A DNA stretch of 50,215 nucleotides from assembly GCF_000472525.1 (NCBI RefSeq), contig NZ_AWZT01000048.1:179-50393 (forward strand). The letters are read 5' to 3'. Numbering within the stretch: the first letter of the stretch is position 1; each line of letters opens with the position of its first letter. Of this stretch, positions 13,023-22,000 are shown piece after piece. Both the position numbers and the translations under genes were made by a program. The DNA comes from Paraburkholderia dilworthii (GTDB lineage: Bacteria; Pseudomonadota; Gammaproteobacteria; Burkholderiales; Burkholderiaceae). The notes beneath the pieces were generated by a model. The model was not told where the DNA came from, made no database searches, and saw nothing but the letters and a program-made list of their open reading frames with translations.

Positions 13023-15434
13023 TCAGTTCCCCTCAAGGAAAGACTTGAGCTTGTCCGAACGGCTCGGATGACGCAGCTTGCGCAGCGCCTTCGCCTCGAT
13101 CTGACGAATCCGTTCACGCGTCACGTCGAACTGCTTGCCGACTTCTTCAAGCGTGTGATCGGTGCTCATCTCTATACCGAAACGCATGCGCAGCACCTTC
13201 GCTTCGCGCGGCGTCAACGAGTCGAGCACGTCTTTCACCACGTCGCGCATGCTGGCGTGCAACGCGGCGTCTGCGGGCGCCACGGTGTTCGTGTCTTCGA
13301 TAAAGTCGCCCAGATGCGAATCGTCGTCGTCGCCGATCGGCGTTTCCATCGAGATCGGCTCTTTCGCGATCTTCATGATCTTGCGGATCTTGTCTTCCGG
13401 CATTTCCATCTTCTCGGCCAGCGTTGCCGGATCCGGCTCCAAGCCGGTTTCCTGCAGAATCTGACGCGAGATGCGGTTCATCTTGTTGATCGTCTCGATC
13501 ATGTGAACCGGAATCCGGATGGTACGCGCCTGGTCCGCAATCGAACGCGTGATGGCCTGACGGATCCACCAGGTTGCATATGTGGAGAACTTGTAGCCAC
13601 GACGATATTCGAACTTGTCCACCGCCTTCATCAGGCCGATGTTGCCTTCCTGAATCAGGTCGAGGAATTGCAGACCGCGGTTGGTGTACTTCTTCGCAAT
13701 CGAGATCACGAGACGCAGATTCGCCTCGGTCATTTCGCGCTTCGCCTGGCGCGCCTTCAACTCGCCGGCCGCCATCTGACGGTTGGTTTCCTTCAGGTCC
13801 TTCAGCGGCAGCACCACACGCGCCTGCAAGTCCAGCAGACGTTGTTGTTGCTCGCGAATGGCCGGAATGTTCCGCGTGAGGATCGCGCTATACGAATGAC
13901 CTTCGCTGACGATCTTGTCGGCCCACTCCAGGTCCGTTTCGCTGCCCGGAAAACGCGCGATGAACTCGGCACGCGGCATGCCGCACTTGTCGACCACCGT
14001 ATGCAGAATCTGACGCTCGACCTGACGCACTTCGTCGACCTGCGCACGCAACGTGTCGCACAGGCGCTCGACGGTACGCGCGGTGAAGCGAATCGTCATC
14101 AACTCGTTCTGGATCGTTTCCTGCGCCTTGAGGTACGACTTCGACTTGTAGCCTTCCTTCTCGAACGCGCGACGCATCTTGTCGAACCATTCGCTGATCA
14201 AGGCGAACTTTTCGAGCGACGCCCGCTTGAGGGCTTCCATTTGCGCTGCGTTGGCCGTGGCCTGCGCGGTGCCGTCGTCTTCTTCCTCGTCCGCTTCTTC
14301 CTCTTCCTCTGCTTCCTCTTCCTCGCTCTCGATCGCTTCGGCCTCTTGCACCGAGAAGCCGTCCGCGTCTTCTGCGTCGGCGTCGATCAGCCCGTCGACC
14401 AGTTCGTCGATACGGATTTCCTCGTTCGCGACGCGCTCGGCCATAGCCAGAATGTCGGCGATCGTGGTCGGGCATGCGGAAATGGCCATCACCATATGCT
14501 TCAGGCCGTCTTCGATCCGCTTGGCGATCTCGATTTCGCCTTCGCGCGTGAGCAGTTCGACCGTGCCCATTTCACGCATATACATGCGCACAGGGTCGGT
14601 CGTGCGGCCGAATTCCGAGTCGACAGTGGAAAGCGCGACTTCAGCTTCCTCTTCCACTTCGTCGTCGGACGATGCGGCGGGCGCGTTGTCGTTCAGCAGC
14701 AGGGTTTCAGCGTCCGGCGCCTGCTCGTACACAGCCACGCCCATGTCGTTGAACGTGCTGATGATGCCTTCGATCGCCTCGGTCTCGGTGAAGTTATCCG
14801 GCAGGTGATCGTTGATTTCAGCGTACGTGAGGAAGCCCCGCTCCTTGCCGAGCTTGATGAGCGCGCGCAGCTTCGAGCGGCGCTCTTCGAGTTCCTCGAC
14901 CGTGCCGGGCGCCGACGACGAAAACGCGTCTTTCAGCAGCGCCTTTTCTTTGGCACGACGGTCGCGAGCCTTGGCCTTTTCCACTTTGCCGGAAGCGGCC
15001 ACAGGGGTTTCTTCGCTCTGGGTTGCGTCGTCATCGACGGGTACTTCATTCAGCTTTTTCGTCATGGAGTTCGCCGTACCGGCTGTAGTCTCGACTCGCG
15101 GCTGGTGGACAACAGCCGGTTGAACCGTGGATACTGGAGTCTCGCGCACTGCCGCATCGTCCTGCGCGACAGCCGCTTCCCTTGCGCTTCTGACACCCGG
15201 CCGTCTCTCAGCCGGAGGTGGTACGGCTTTCGCCGCCTTCCCCACCGCCTTTGCCACCCCCGCCGGCTCCGCTCGCGCGGCCGAAGTGGTCGAGGATTTC
15301 TTCCCGGCAGCCGGTGTAACGCTGACGGCAGACGCTCTTCTGGCGGAAGAATTTAACGTGGCCGAAGTGACCTTGGGGGTCTGCTCCCTGGAGCGTGGGC
15401 CGGGTGTGTTCTTTCCGCCTGTAGTCTTTGCCAT
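13023..15434 (-). CDS. rpoD: RNA polymerase primary sigma factor (sigma-70)
   Basis: 803 aa; directs RNA polymerase to housekeeping promoters. Region 1.1 is at about 182-250 (LRALIKLGKERGFLTYAEIND), region 1.2 at 275-310, and a non-conserved insert carries an acidic run at 367-387. Region 2 is at 570-640 (ANLRLVISIAKKYTNRGLQF, DLIQEGNIGLMKAVDKFEY, FSTYATWWIRQAITR), region 3 at 641-730, and region 4 at 737-800 with the -35 HTH (LEEVGKQFDVTRERIRQIEAK). The first 125 residues are an Ala/Pro/Lys-rich low-complexity extension; M124 (MTKKLNEVP) would be an alternative start, but the upstream part keeps normal coding composition and AAGGCG precedes ATG 15434. Downstream of dnaG on the same strand, with its own promoter. 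Confidence 0.97.
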   Translation of the reverse strand: MAKTTGGKNTPGPRSREQTPKVTSATLNSSARRASAVSVTPAAGKKSSTTSAARAEPAGVAKAVGKAAKAVPPPAERRPGVRSAREAAVAQDDAAVRETPVSTVQPAVVHQPRVETTAGTANSMTKKLNEVPVDDDATQSEETPVAASGKVEKAKARDRRAKEKALLKDAFSSSAPGTVEELEERRSKLRALIKLGKERGFLTYAEINDHLPDNFTETEAIEGIISTFNDMGVAVYEQAPDAETLLLNDNAPAASSDDEVEEEAEVALSTVDSEFGRTTDPVRMYMREMGTVELLTREGEIEIAKRIEDGLKHMVMAISACPTTIADILAMAERVANEEIRIDELVDGLIDADAEDADGFSVQEAEAIESEEEEAEEEEEADEEEDDGTAQATANAAQMEALKRASLEKFALISEWFDKMRRAFEKEGYKSKSYLKAQETIQNELMTIRFTARTVERLCDTLRAQVDEVRQVERQILHTVVDKCGMPRAEFIARFPGSETDLEWADKIVSEGHSYSAILTRNIPAIREQQQRLLDLQARVVLPLKDLKETNRQMAAGELKARQAKREMTEANLRLVISIAKKYTNRGLQFLDLIQEGNIGLMKAVDKFEYRRGYKFSTYATWWIRQAITRSIADQARTIRIPVHMIETINKMNRISRQILQETGLEPDPATLAEKMEMPEDKIRKIMKIAKEPISMETPIGDDDDSHLGDFIEDTNTVAPADAALHASMRDVVKDVLDSLTPREAKVLRMRFGIEMSTDHTLEEVGKQFDVTRERIRQIEAKALRKLRHPSRSDKLKSFLEGN

Positions 15435-15496
15435 CGCATCGCCTTTTCGCCTTTGCTAGGAAAACCCTTTGAAAAACAAACCGCTGGAAACCTTTT

Positions 15497-15505
15497 ATTA
15501 TACCA
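15497..15505 (-). promoter_or_regulatory. Extended -10 promoter of rpoD
   Basis: TGG-TATAAT on the minus strand (TATAAT at 15497-15502) between dnaG and rpoD, 63 bp before the rpoD ATG. It is a perfect -10 with a TG extension and no clear -35. It shows that rpoD can be transcribed apart from dnaG. Confidence 0.65.
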
Positions 15506-15526
15506 CTCGGGTTTCTGCGCTTCCGC

Positions 15527-17398
15527 CTACAAGCCGAGCTGGCGCTTCATGTCAGCCCGCTTCCGATTGAGCTCCGCGAGCTCCGCGAACTCCTCCGGCG
15601 TGTGCCGGGACTGCCGCGAAAGCTGCTCGAGACGATCACAATAAGCGTCGTATCGCATCTTCAGAATCGCTGCTTTCAGTTCCTCGCCCACGATTCTTTC
15701 CTGCTCGCGCCGCTCCTCGATGACGGTCGCATCTTCCGGGTCCTTGAGCAACAAATCCCGGACATTTTCATCATAGTCCAGAATTTTGCGAAAGATTTCC
15801 TCGAAAGTTGGGGCGTTTGCGCCATTTCGCAATAGGTCGGAGAGCAATTGAAACTCCGCCGAATCGCCGAGTGCGCGCGCATGCGTCGTCACTTCTTCGA
15901 ACAGTTCGCCGTGCCGCGTGACGGTCAGAAGCGCCTGTTCGGCTTCTTCGTCGAGCACCGCGACCGTGCGCGGATACATCACAAGGTTGCGCAGCGTCTT
16001 CTCCTCGATGCCGGTCACGCTGCGCCGGTCCTTCCGAGCCGGCGCGGAGCGGGCCGCCGCCGCAATGCGCGAGTCGACTTCGCAGAGGCCGGCCACTTCG
16101 TCAAACGGCACATCCAGCCGGTCGGCGAACATATGCATGATCTGCGCGCGCAGCGCATTGGCCGGCAGCGCCTGCAAGAGCGGCTTCGCGTCGAATAGCG
16201 CGCGCGCCTTGCCCTCCGGCTGGTCAAGTTCCTTGCCGGCGAGCACCTCGTTCAGCATGAACTGCGAGAGCGGCATCGCGCGCTCGACCTGTTCGGCGAA
16301 CGCGTCGGTGCCGAATTCGCGTACGTAGCTGTCCGGATCGTGCTCTGCGGGCAGAAACAGGAAGCGGATGGTCCGGTTGTCCGCCGCATGCGGCAAGCAG
16401 GCGTCCAGTGCACGGCGTGCGGCGCGCCGGCCTGCCGAATCGCCGTCGAAACTGAAGATGACCGTATCGGTCTGGCGCATCAGTTTCTGCACATGAATCG
16501 GCGTGCAGGCCGTGCCCAGCGTGGCGACCGCGTTCTGGAACCCCAATTGAGCCAGCGCGACCACATCCATATAACCTTCGACGACCAGCACGTAGTGCTG
16601 TTCCCGAATCGCGAGACGCGCCTCGAACAGCCCGTACAACTCGCTGCCTTTGTTAAATAGAGGCGTTTCCGGCGAATTCAAATACTTCGGCTCGCCGCCG
16701 TCCAGCACGCGCCCGCCGAAGCCGATCACCTGTCCCTTCACGTTGCGTATCGGGAACATGATCCGCTCGCGAAACCGGTCGTAGCGGCGATTCTGGCCTT
16801 GCCCGTCCGATTTTTCGCTGACGATCACGAGGCCCGATTCGACCAATGCGTCGTCGCGATAGTTCGGAAAGGCCGCCTCCAGATTCTGCCAGCCGTCCGG
16901 CGCGTAGCCGAGCCCGAAGCGGGCCGCGATCTCGCCCGTCAAGCCGCGTTTCTTCAGATACTGGATCGCCACCGGCGCGCCGCGCAGTTGCTTGCGGTAG
17001 TAGTCGCAAGCCGTCTGCATGACGTCGGAAAGCGCTGTGGTCACTGCTTTCGATGCAGCCGGCGCATAACCGCCGGAACCGCCCCCTCCTCCATAGCCAG
17101 GCGACGGCTCGTTCGGCACGGTCAAGCCAACCGATTGCGCCAGCTCGTTGACCGCCTCGGGGAACGAGGCGCCGACGTGCTCCATCAGGAAACCGATTGC
17201 TGTGCCGTGGGCGCCGCAGCCGAAGCAGTGATAAAACTGTTTGGTCGGGCTGACCGTAAACGAAGGACTCTTCTCGTTATGGAACGGACAAAGCCCCATG
17301 AAGTTCGCGCCGCCCTTCTTCAACTGCACGTACCGCCCCACCACGTCGACGATATCGACGCGGTTGAGCAGATCCTGCAGGAATGACGGAGGGATCAC
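15527..17398 (-). CDS. dnaG: DNA primase
   Basis: 623 aa; makes RNA primers for lagging-strand synthesis with the DnaB helicase. GTG start (MIPPSFLQDLLNRVDIVDVVGRYVQLKKGG). The N-terminal zinc ribbon has CPFH and CFGCG at about 37-63, and the RNA polymerase core includes the RYDRFRERIMFPI region. The TOPRIM part carries the acidic residues in VVEGYMDVVALAQ and FSFDGDSAGRRA (about 260-340). The C-terminal helical DnaB-binding domain ends RKRADMKRQLGL. A Gly/Ser linker (GYGGGGGSGGY) lies near residue 122. The order yqeY-dnaG-rpoD, with rpsU further upstream, is the classic macromolecular-synthesis cluster. Confidence 0.97.
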   Translation of the reverse strand: MIPPSFLQDLLNRVDIVDVVGRYVQLKKGGANFMGLCPFHNEKSPSFTVSPTKQFYHCFGCGAHGTAIGFLMEHVGASFPEAVNELAQSVGLTVPNEPSPGYGGGGGSGGYAPAASKAVTTALSDVMQTACDYYRKQLRGAPVAIQYLKKRGLTGEIAARFGLGYAPDGWQNLEAAFPNYRDDALVESGLVIVSEKSDGQGQNRRYDRFRERIMFPIRNVKGQVIGFGGRVLDGGEPKYLNSPETPLFNKGSELYGLFEARLAIREQHYVLVVEGYMDVVALAQLGFQNAVATLGTACTPIHVQKLMRQTDTVIFSFDGDSAGRRAARRALDACLPHAADNRTIRFLFLPAEHDPDSYVREFGTDAFAEQVERAMPLSQFMLNEVLAGKELDQPEGKARALFDAKPLLQALPANALRAQIMHMFADRLDVPFDEVAGLCEVDSRIAAAARSAPARKDRRSVTGIEEKTLRNLVMYPRTVAVLDEEAEQALLTVTRHGELFEEVTTHARALGDSAEFQLLSDLLRNGANAPTFEEIFRKILDYDENVRDLLLKDPEDATVIEERREQERIVGEELKAAILKMRYDAYCDRLEQLSRQSRHTPEEFAELAELNRKRADMKRQLGL

Positions 17399-17473
17399 GG
17401 TAAATGACGTTACCTGAAGAGCTCGAGGCCGCGCGCGCCGCCGACGGCCGGCGCGCGGACCACAACGCGCGAT

Positions 17474-17920
17474 TTATTTTGCGAGCGCGGCTTTGACTTG
17501 CGCCGAAACGGCGGTCATGTCCGCACGGCCGGCGAGCTTCGGCTTCAGCACGCCCATCACTTTGCCCATATCCTGCGGCCCGGCGGCGCCGGTTTGCGCT
17601 ACGGCGGCCTGCACCTCCGCGACGATTTCCGCCTCGGACATCTGCTCGGGCATATACGCCGACAGAATCGCCAACTCGGCCTTTTCCTTGTCGGCGAGGT
17701 CGGTGCGGCCCGCGCCCTCGAACTGGCTGATCGAGTCTTTGCGCTGCTTGATCATTTTGTCGATGACAGCAGTGATAGCGGTGTCGTCGAGCGTCACGCG
17801 CTCGTCGACTTCCCGTTGCTTGATCGCGGCGAGCAGCAGGCGGATCGTGCCGAGACGCTCGGTCTCACGTGCCCGCATGGCGGCTTTCATGTCGTCGTTG
17901 ATCCGGTCCTTGAGGCTCAT
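17474..17920 (-). CDS. GatB/YqeY domain-containing protein
   Basis: 148 aa. Family signature: MSLKDRINDDMKAAMRARETERLGTIRLLLAAIKQREVDER at the start, KQRKDSISQFEGAGRTDLADKE in the middle and YMPEQMSEAEI...GKVMGVLKPKLAGRADM at the end. The fold is related to the tRNA-binding tail domain of amidotransferase subunit GatB; the role of stand-alone YqeY is unproven. The ATG at 17920 has AGGTGAG upstream, preferred over the GTG one codon earlier. It lies between rpsU and dnaG. Confidence 0.93.
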   Translation of the reverse strand: MSLKDRINDDMKAAMRARETERLGTIRLLLAAIKQREVDERVTLDDTAITAVIDKMIKQRKDSISQFEGAGRTDLADKEKAELAILSAYMPEQMSEAEIVAEVQAAVAQTGAAGPQDMGKVMGVLKPKLAGRADMTAVSAQVKAALAK

Positions 17921-17990
17921 CACTCACCTGAATGCGTTGAAAATTGAAAACCGGCCCGGGTCAAGTGCGTCGACATCCATCAACACGAAT

Positions 17991-18020
17991 ACCCGCTTGG
18001 GACTGCTTCCTCAAGCGGGT
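17991..18020. terminator. Hairpin between rpsU and yqeY
   Basis: A 9-bp perfect stem ACCCGCTTG/CAAGCGGGT with a 12-base loop, without a T run. It may attenuate read-through from rpsU or mark an RNA processing point. Confidence 0.35.
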
Positions 18021-18154
18021 TGGCGCAATGTGCGTGGTGGATGCGACCCTGCCGGCTGGTCCGAAAAGACCGTGTTTTCCGTGGCGGCACCCGTTGTGCC
18101 GTCACCGGTTGGATGTCGCCGCTCCATTTGATCGGAACAGCGGCAACGCCAGAA

Positions 18155-18367
18155 TCAGTAGAACTTCTTTGGCAGCATCTGGCTACGCAGACGCTTGAAA
18201 TGACGCTTCACCGCAGCCGCCTTCTTGCGCTTGCGCTCAGCCGTAGGCTTTTCGTAAAACTCGCGCGCACGAAGATCTGTCAGCAAGCCGCTTTTCTCCA
18301 TAGTGCGCTTGAAACGGCGCATGGCGACTTCAAACGGCTCGTTGTCTTTTACGCGGATGGTCGTCAT
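18155..18367 (-). CDS. rpsU: 30S ribosomal protein S21
   Basis: 70 aa, the usual length. MTTIRVKDNEPFEVAMRRFKRTMEKSGLLTDLRAREFYEKPTAERKRKKAAAVKR is the typical S21 sequence, highly basic. It binds the small subunit near the mRNA exit where initiation occurs. First gene of the rpsU-yqeY-dnaG-rpoD block on the minus strand; the 18156-18435 side faces the FAD oxidoreductase gene, 68 bp upstream. Confidence 0.96.
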   Translation of the reverse strand: MTTIRVKDNEPFEVAMRRFKRTMEKSGLLTDLRAREFYEKPTAERKRKKAAAVKRHFKRLRSQMLPKKFY

Positions 18368-18435
18368 TTTTCAATAACGGAACTTTGTAAAGGTTCAGGA
18401 GTATAGCAGAGCTTTCTCACAAAGCCACTGCGCCG

Positions 18436-19653
18436 TCAAGCCCTCCGGACATGGTCCGCGGCCGCCTGGCCGGCTGCCACGCCGGACGCCCAGGCCCACT
18501 GAAAATTGTAGCCGCCGAGCCAACCGGTGACATCTACCGCCTCGCCGATGAAGTACAAGCCCGGGGCGCGCGCGCTCATCATGGTTGTCGACGACAGCTC
18601 GCGCGTATCGATGCCGCCGCGCGTCACTTCTGCCTTGCGGTAACCTTCGGTGCCGTTGGGCGTGAGCGTCCAGCGCGACAACGCTTCGCCGACCCGGCGA
18701 AGAACCTTGTCCGGCAAATCGGCCACGCGCGCCTCGGCGGGAATCTGATGCGTTTCCAGCCACACGTGCGCAAGGCGCTGCGGCACCCATTCCGACAACA
18801 GATTCGCAATCTGACGCCGGGTTCCGGTCTTCGCTTCGAGCAGTGCCGCCGCGGCGTCCCGGTTCGGCAGCAGATCGATGTGGACCGGCTCGCCCGGCTG
18901 CCAATAGCTCGAAATCTGCAACACGCCGGGGCCGGAAAGGCCGCGGTGCGTGAGTAGCAGATCTTCGTCGAATTCGGCGCCGGACTGCTTGCTGCCGGTC
19001 GCGATCCGCACTTCCAGCGACACGCCCGATAGCGCAGAAAACGGCTCCCAATCGGCGGCGGCAAACGTCAGCGGCACCAGCGCCGGACGCGTGTCGATCA
19101 GCTTGTGGCCGAATTGCTTCGCGAGACGATAGGCGAAATCGGTAGCGCCGATCTTCGGGATCGACAAACCGCCGGTCGCCACGATAAGCGCCCGCGCCGC
19201 AATTGGGCCGGCATGCGTATCGAGCATGAAACGCCCTTCCGCGTCCTGCCTCACCTGTTCGACCGAAAGCGGCGTGCGCCAAACGACCCCTCCCGCGTCG
19301 CACTCGCTCTTCAGCACATTGATGACGGCGTCGCTCGACTCGTTGCAGAACAGCTGCCCTTTGTGCTTCTCATGCCACGTCACGTGATGCCGCTTGAGCA
19401 GCGCCATGAAGTCGCGCGGCGTGTAGCGCGCGAGCGCCGAGCGGCAAAAATGCGGATTCGCCGACAGATAATTGGCCGGTCCCGCATACAGGTTGGTGAA
19501 GTTGCAGCGGCCGCCGCCGGAGATGCGGATTTTTTCCGCGAGGCGCTGCGAGTGATCGATCAGCACCACGCGCCGGCCCAATTGCCCGGCCACGGCCGCG
19601 CACATCATGCCGGCCGCGCCCGCGCCGATCACTGCGATATCGAAGGATTCCAT
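18436..19653 (-). CDS. NAD(P)/FAD-dependent oxidoreductase, HI0933/BaiN family
   Basis: 405 aa. N-terminal FAD-binding Rossmann motif (IAVIGAGAAGMMCAAVAGQLGRRVVLIDH), then the family signature AEKIRISGGGRCNFTN, and a second conserved block, RALIVATGGLSIPKIGATDFAYRLAKQFGHKLIDTRPALVPL. The C-terminus has the FAD-contacting GLYFIGEAVDVTGWLGGYNFQWAWASG. Members are soluble flavoproteins of largely unknown substrate (TIGR03862-like in proteobacteria). It is divergent from tsaD with 112 bp between starts. Confidence 0.92.
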   Translation of the reverse strand: MESFDIAVIGAGAAGMMCAAVAGQLGRRVVLIDHSQRLAEKIRISGGGRCNFTNLYAGPANYLSANPHFCRSALARYTPRDFMALLKRHHVTWHEKHKGQLFCNESSDAVINVLKSECDAGGVVWRTPLSVEQVRQDAEGRFMLDTHAGPIAARALIVATGGLSIPKIGATDFAYRLAKQFGHKLIDTRPALVPLTFAAADWEPFSALSGVSLEVRIATGSKQSGAEFDEDLLLTHRGLSGPGVLQISSYWQPGEPVHIDLLPNRDAAAALLEAKTGTRRQIANLLSEWVPQRLAHVWLETHQIPAEARVADLPDKVLRRVGEALSRWTLTPNGTEGYRKAEVTRGGIDTRELSSTTMMSARAPGLYFIGEAVDVTGWLGGYNFQWAWASGVAAGQAAADHVRRA

Positions 19654-19697
19654 GCGGCCGCATTGTACCTGCGCGTCGGCGGCGCCTTGCTCCGCAC

Positions 19698-19706
19698 TGC
19701 TATACT
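19698..19706 (+). promoter_or_regulatory. Extended -10 promoter for tsaD
   Basis: TGC-TATACT (TATACT at 19701-19706), 60 bp before the tsaD ATG, with no good -35. The TG extension makes it a plausible promoter. Confidence 0.5.
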
Positions 19707-19765
19707 TTCACGTTCATCTTTTTGCGTTTCGGGCGCGCTCAAGCGCCCGTCTCAGCCCACCAGAC

Positions 19766-20794
19766 ATGCTCGTTCTCGGCATCGAAAGCTCCTGCGACGA
19801 AACCGGCCTCGCGCTCTACGACACCGAGCGCGGCCTGCTCGCGCACGCGCTGCATTCGCAGATTGCGATGCATCGGGAGTATGGCGGCGTGGTGCCCGAG
19901 CTGGCTTCGCGCGACCATATCCGGCGCGCGCTGCCGTTACTCGAAGAGGTGATGGAGCGCGCGGGCGCCGCTCGCGGCGATATCGACGCAATCGCTTATA
20001 CGCAAGGGCCTGGGCTCGCGGGCGCGCTGCTGGTCGGCGCGAGCGTCGCAAATTCGCTGGCGATGGCGTGGGACAAGCCGACCATCGGCATTCACCATCT
20101 CGAAGGGCACTTGCTGTCGCCACTGCTCGTGGACGAGCCGCCGCCGTTCCCGTTTGTCGCGTTGCTGGTGTCAGGCGGCCATACACAGTTGATGCGCGTA
20201 ACGGACGTGGGCGTCTACGAAACGCTGGGCGAAACGCTCGACGACGCGGCCGGCGAAGCCTTCGACAAGACCGCAAAGCTACTCGGCCTCGGCTATCCAG
20301 GGGGCCCGGAAGTCTCGCGCATGGCCGAATTCGGCACGCCCGGCGCGGTCGCGTTGCCGCGCCCCATGCTGCATTCCGGCGACCTCGACTTCAGCTTCAG
20401 CGGCCTGAAGACGGCCGTGCTCACGCACGCAAAAAAGCTCGGCGGCGCAAATATTTGCGAGCAGGCGAAAGCGGATCTGGCGCGCGGTTTCGTCGATGCT
20501 GCCGTCGAAGTGCTCGCAACCAAGTCGCTCGCCGCACTCAAGCGCACGAAGCTCAACCGGCTCGTCGTGGCCGGTGGCGTGGGCGCGAACCGGCAGTTGC
20601 GCGAGGCGCTTTCGGCGGCGGCGCAAAAGCGCAACTTCTATGTGCACTACCCCGATCTGTCGCTGTGCACGGACAACGGCGCGATGATCGCGCTCGCTGG
20701 CGCGTTGCGACTGCAACGCTGGCCGGATCAGTCGGGCAAAAACTACGCGTTCACGGTTAAGCCGCGCTGGGATCTGACGTCGCTCGCGCGCTGA
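19766..20794 (+). CDS. tsaD: tRNA N6-adenosine threonylcarbamoyltransferase
   Basis: 342 aa. With TsaB, TsaE and TsaC it installs t6A at A37 of tRNAs reading ANN codons, an essential modification. ASKHA fold with the start MLVLGIESSCDETGLALYD, metal ligands H111 and H115 (GIHHLEGHLLSP), the phosphate loops VALLVSGGHTQL and VVAGGVGANRQLRE, and the C-terminal metal Asp in LCTDNGAMIALAG. ATG 19766 gives the exact family N-terminus. Monocistronic, ending in a bidirectional terminator. Note that the nearby tRNA-Ile(CAU) has A37 and is a likely t6A substrate. Confidence 0.97.
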   Translation: MLVLGIESSCDETGLALYDTERGLLAHALHSQIAMHREYGGVVPELASRDHIRRALPLLEEVMERAGAARGDIDAIAYTQGPGLAGALLVGASVANSLAMAWDKPTIGIHHLEGHLLSPLLVDEPPPFPFVALLVSGGHTQLMRVTDVGVYETLGETLDDAAGEAFDKTAKLLGLGYPGGPEVSRMAEFGTPGAVALPRPMLHSGDLDFSFSGLKTAVLTHAKKLGGANICEQAKADLARGFVDAAVEVLATKSLAALKRTKLNRLVVAGGVGANRQLREALSAAAQKRNFYVHYPDLSLCTDNGAMIALAGALRLQRWPDQSGKNYAFTVKPRWDLTSLAR

Positions 20795-20816
20795 ACTTCC
20801 GTCTCTCGGTACGCCG

Positions 20817-20846
20817 AAAAAAAGCCGCTTCAGAAAGCGGCTTTTC
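20817..20846. terminator. Bidirectional terminator between tsaD and folE2
   Basis: An 11-bp stem AAAAGCCGCTT/AAGCGGCTTTT with a CAGA loop, with T runs on both strands, serving the convergent tsaD (+) and folE2 (-). Confidence 0.92.
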
Positions 20847-20872
20847 ATGCAATCGCAATCCAGCCCACGTTC

Positions 20873-21679
20873 TCAAACCACCCGCTTATCGCGCTCGATC
20901 ACCGCGTAGGCACTGTGATTGTGAATCGACTCGAAGTTCTCGGCCTCGAGCACGTACGCGATGATCCGCTCATCCGCGTTCAGACGCTGTGCGACGTCAC
21001 GCACCAGGTCCTCGACAAATTTCGGATTCTCGTACGCGCGTTCGGTCACGAACTTCTCGTCCGGACGCTTGAGCAAGCCCCACAGTTCGCACGACGCTTC
21101 TTCTTCAGCGATACGGATCAAGTCTTCCACTGCGACGTCGCCCGCGAGTTCCGCGTTGATCGTCACGTGCGAACGCTGGTTATGCGCGCCGTACTGCGAA
21201 ATTTTCTTGGAACACGGACAGAGGCTTGTGACCGGCACGAGCACTTTCAGGAACAGACGCGTCGCGCCGTTGCGCGTCTCGCCAGTCAGCGTGACTTCGT
21301 AATCGAGCAGACTTTGCACGCCTGACACCGGCGCAGTCTTGTTCACGAAGTAAGGGAACGACACTTCGATGCGGCCCGCCTCGGCCTCGAGCTTTTCAAG
21401 CATCGCGCAGAGCATCGCGCGAAACGTCGCCGGTTCGAGCGGCGTCTTGTTCTCCTCGAGCAACGCCACGAAGCGCGACATGTGCGTGCCCTTCTGGTCT
21501 GCGGGCAAATGCACGTCGAGATTCCACGTGCCGACCGTCGGCTGCGCGTCGCCGCCTTGTGTGCGCACCGTCAGCGGATGGCGCACCGCCTTGACGCCGA
21601 CCCGTTGAATCGGAATCTGACGCATATCGGGCGTGCTTTGCACGTCGGGCATCACAAAGGCGGGGTTCATCTGATTCAT
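20873..21679 (-). CDS. folE2: GTP cyclohydrolase FolE2 (type IB)
   Basis: 268 aa. Converts GTP to 7,8-dihydroneopterin triphosphate, first step of folate (and queuosine) synthesis, using a metal other than obligate zinc. Key motifs are the catalytic/metal Cys in VTSLCPCSKKISQYGAHNQRS (C154, C156), the conserved Glu in ENPKFVEDLVRDVA, and NFESIHNHSAYA near the end. AAGGAG lies close to the ATG at 21679. In zinc-limited bacteria folE2 often backs up folE; no obvious Zur box was found in the upstream gap, which instead is full of hairpins. Confidence 0.95.
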   Translation of the reverse strand: MNQMNPAFVMPDVQSTPDMRQIPIQRVGVKAVRHPLTVRTQGGDAQPTVGTWNLDVHLPADQKGTHMSRFVALLEENKTPLEPATFRAMLCAMLEKLEAEAGRIEVSFPYFVNKTAPVSGVQSLLDYEVTLTGETRNGATRLFLKVLVPVTSLCPCSKKISQYGAHNQRSHVTINAELAGDVAVEDLIRIAEEEASCELWGLLKRPDEKFVTERAYENPKFVEDLVRDVAQRLNADERIIAYVLEAENFESIHNHSAYAVIERDKRVV

Positions 21680-21699
21680 GTTCTTGTCCTTTCAAGGAG

Positions 21700-21900
21700 A
21701 CGCTGACCGCCCGAGGCGTTCCGCTTCGCAGTGGGCCTTCCCCCAAGGAAGCCCTTTGGGATTGAGGATCGCCCCTTTCGGGGCTTTGCGAAGCGACGGG
21801 TTCGGGAGTCCTCAGCAGCCATGCGGGAGCAGCAACCGCAATGGCAAACGCCGGCCCCTGCCGGCGTTCGATGACAGGCCCGCGGGGCCTATCGACTCAA
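21700..21900. other. Hairpin-rich gap between dxs and folE2
   Basis: The 321-bp gap (21680-22000) holds no gene but several strong dyads: GGGCCTTCC/GGAAGCCC (about 21733-21755, one bulge), GCCCC-TTTC-GGGGC (21771-21784), AACGCCGG/CCGGCGTT (21847-21868) and AGGCCC-GCG-GGGCCT (21876-21890). These may be dxs termination plus folE2 leader structures, a small RNA, or a mobile palindromic unit. Confidence 0.5.
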
Positions 21901-22000
21901 GTAAGAGATTTCTGTTGCCGCATGACAGCCAGCGGCGCGCTTTGCAGCGAGCCGGTCAGCGTAGTTACCGCTCGGCTCGCCGGCCTGTTAATTGCCCCGG

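Noticed and set aside
12900..15356. Open frame of 818 codons on the plus strand
   Set aside because: It is exactly antisense to rpoD and arises from GC-rich codon structure; its protein has no recognisable domain.
19105..20760. Open frame of 551 codons on the plus strand
   Set aside because: Overlaps the FAD oxidoreductase and tsaD; reads as Arg-rich noise, while tsaD is clear in another frame.
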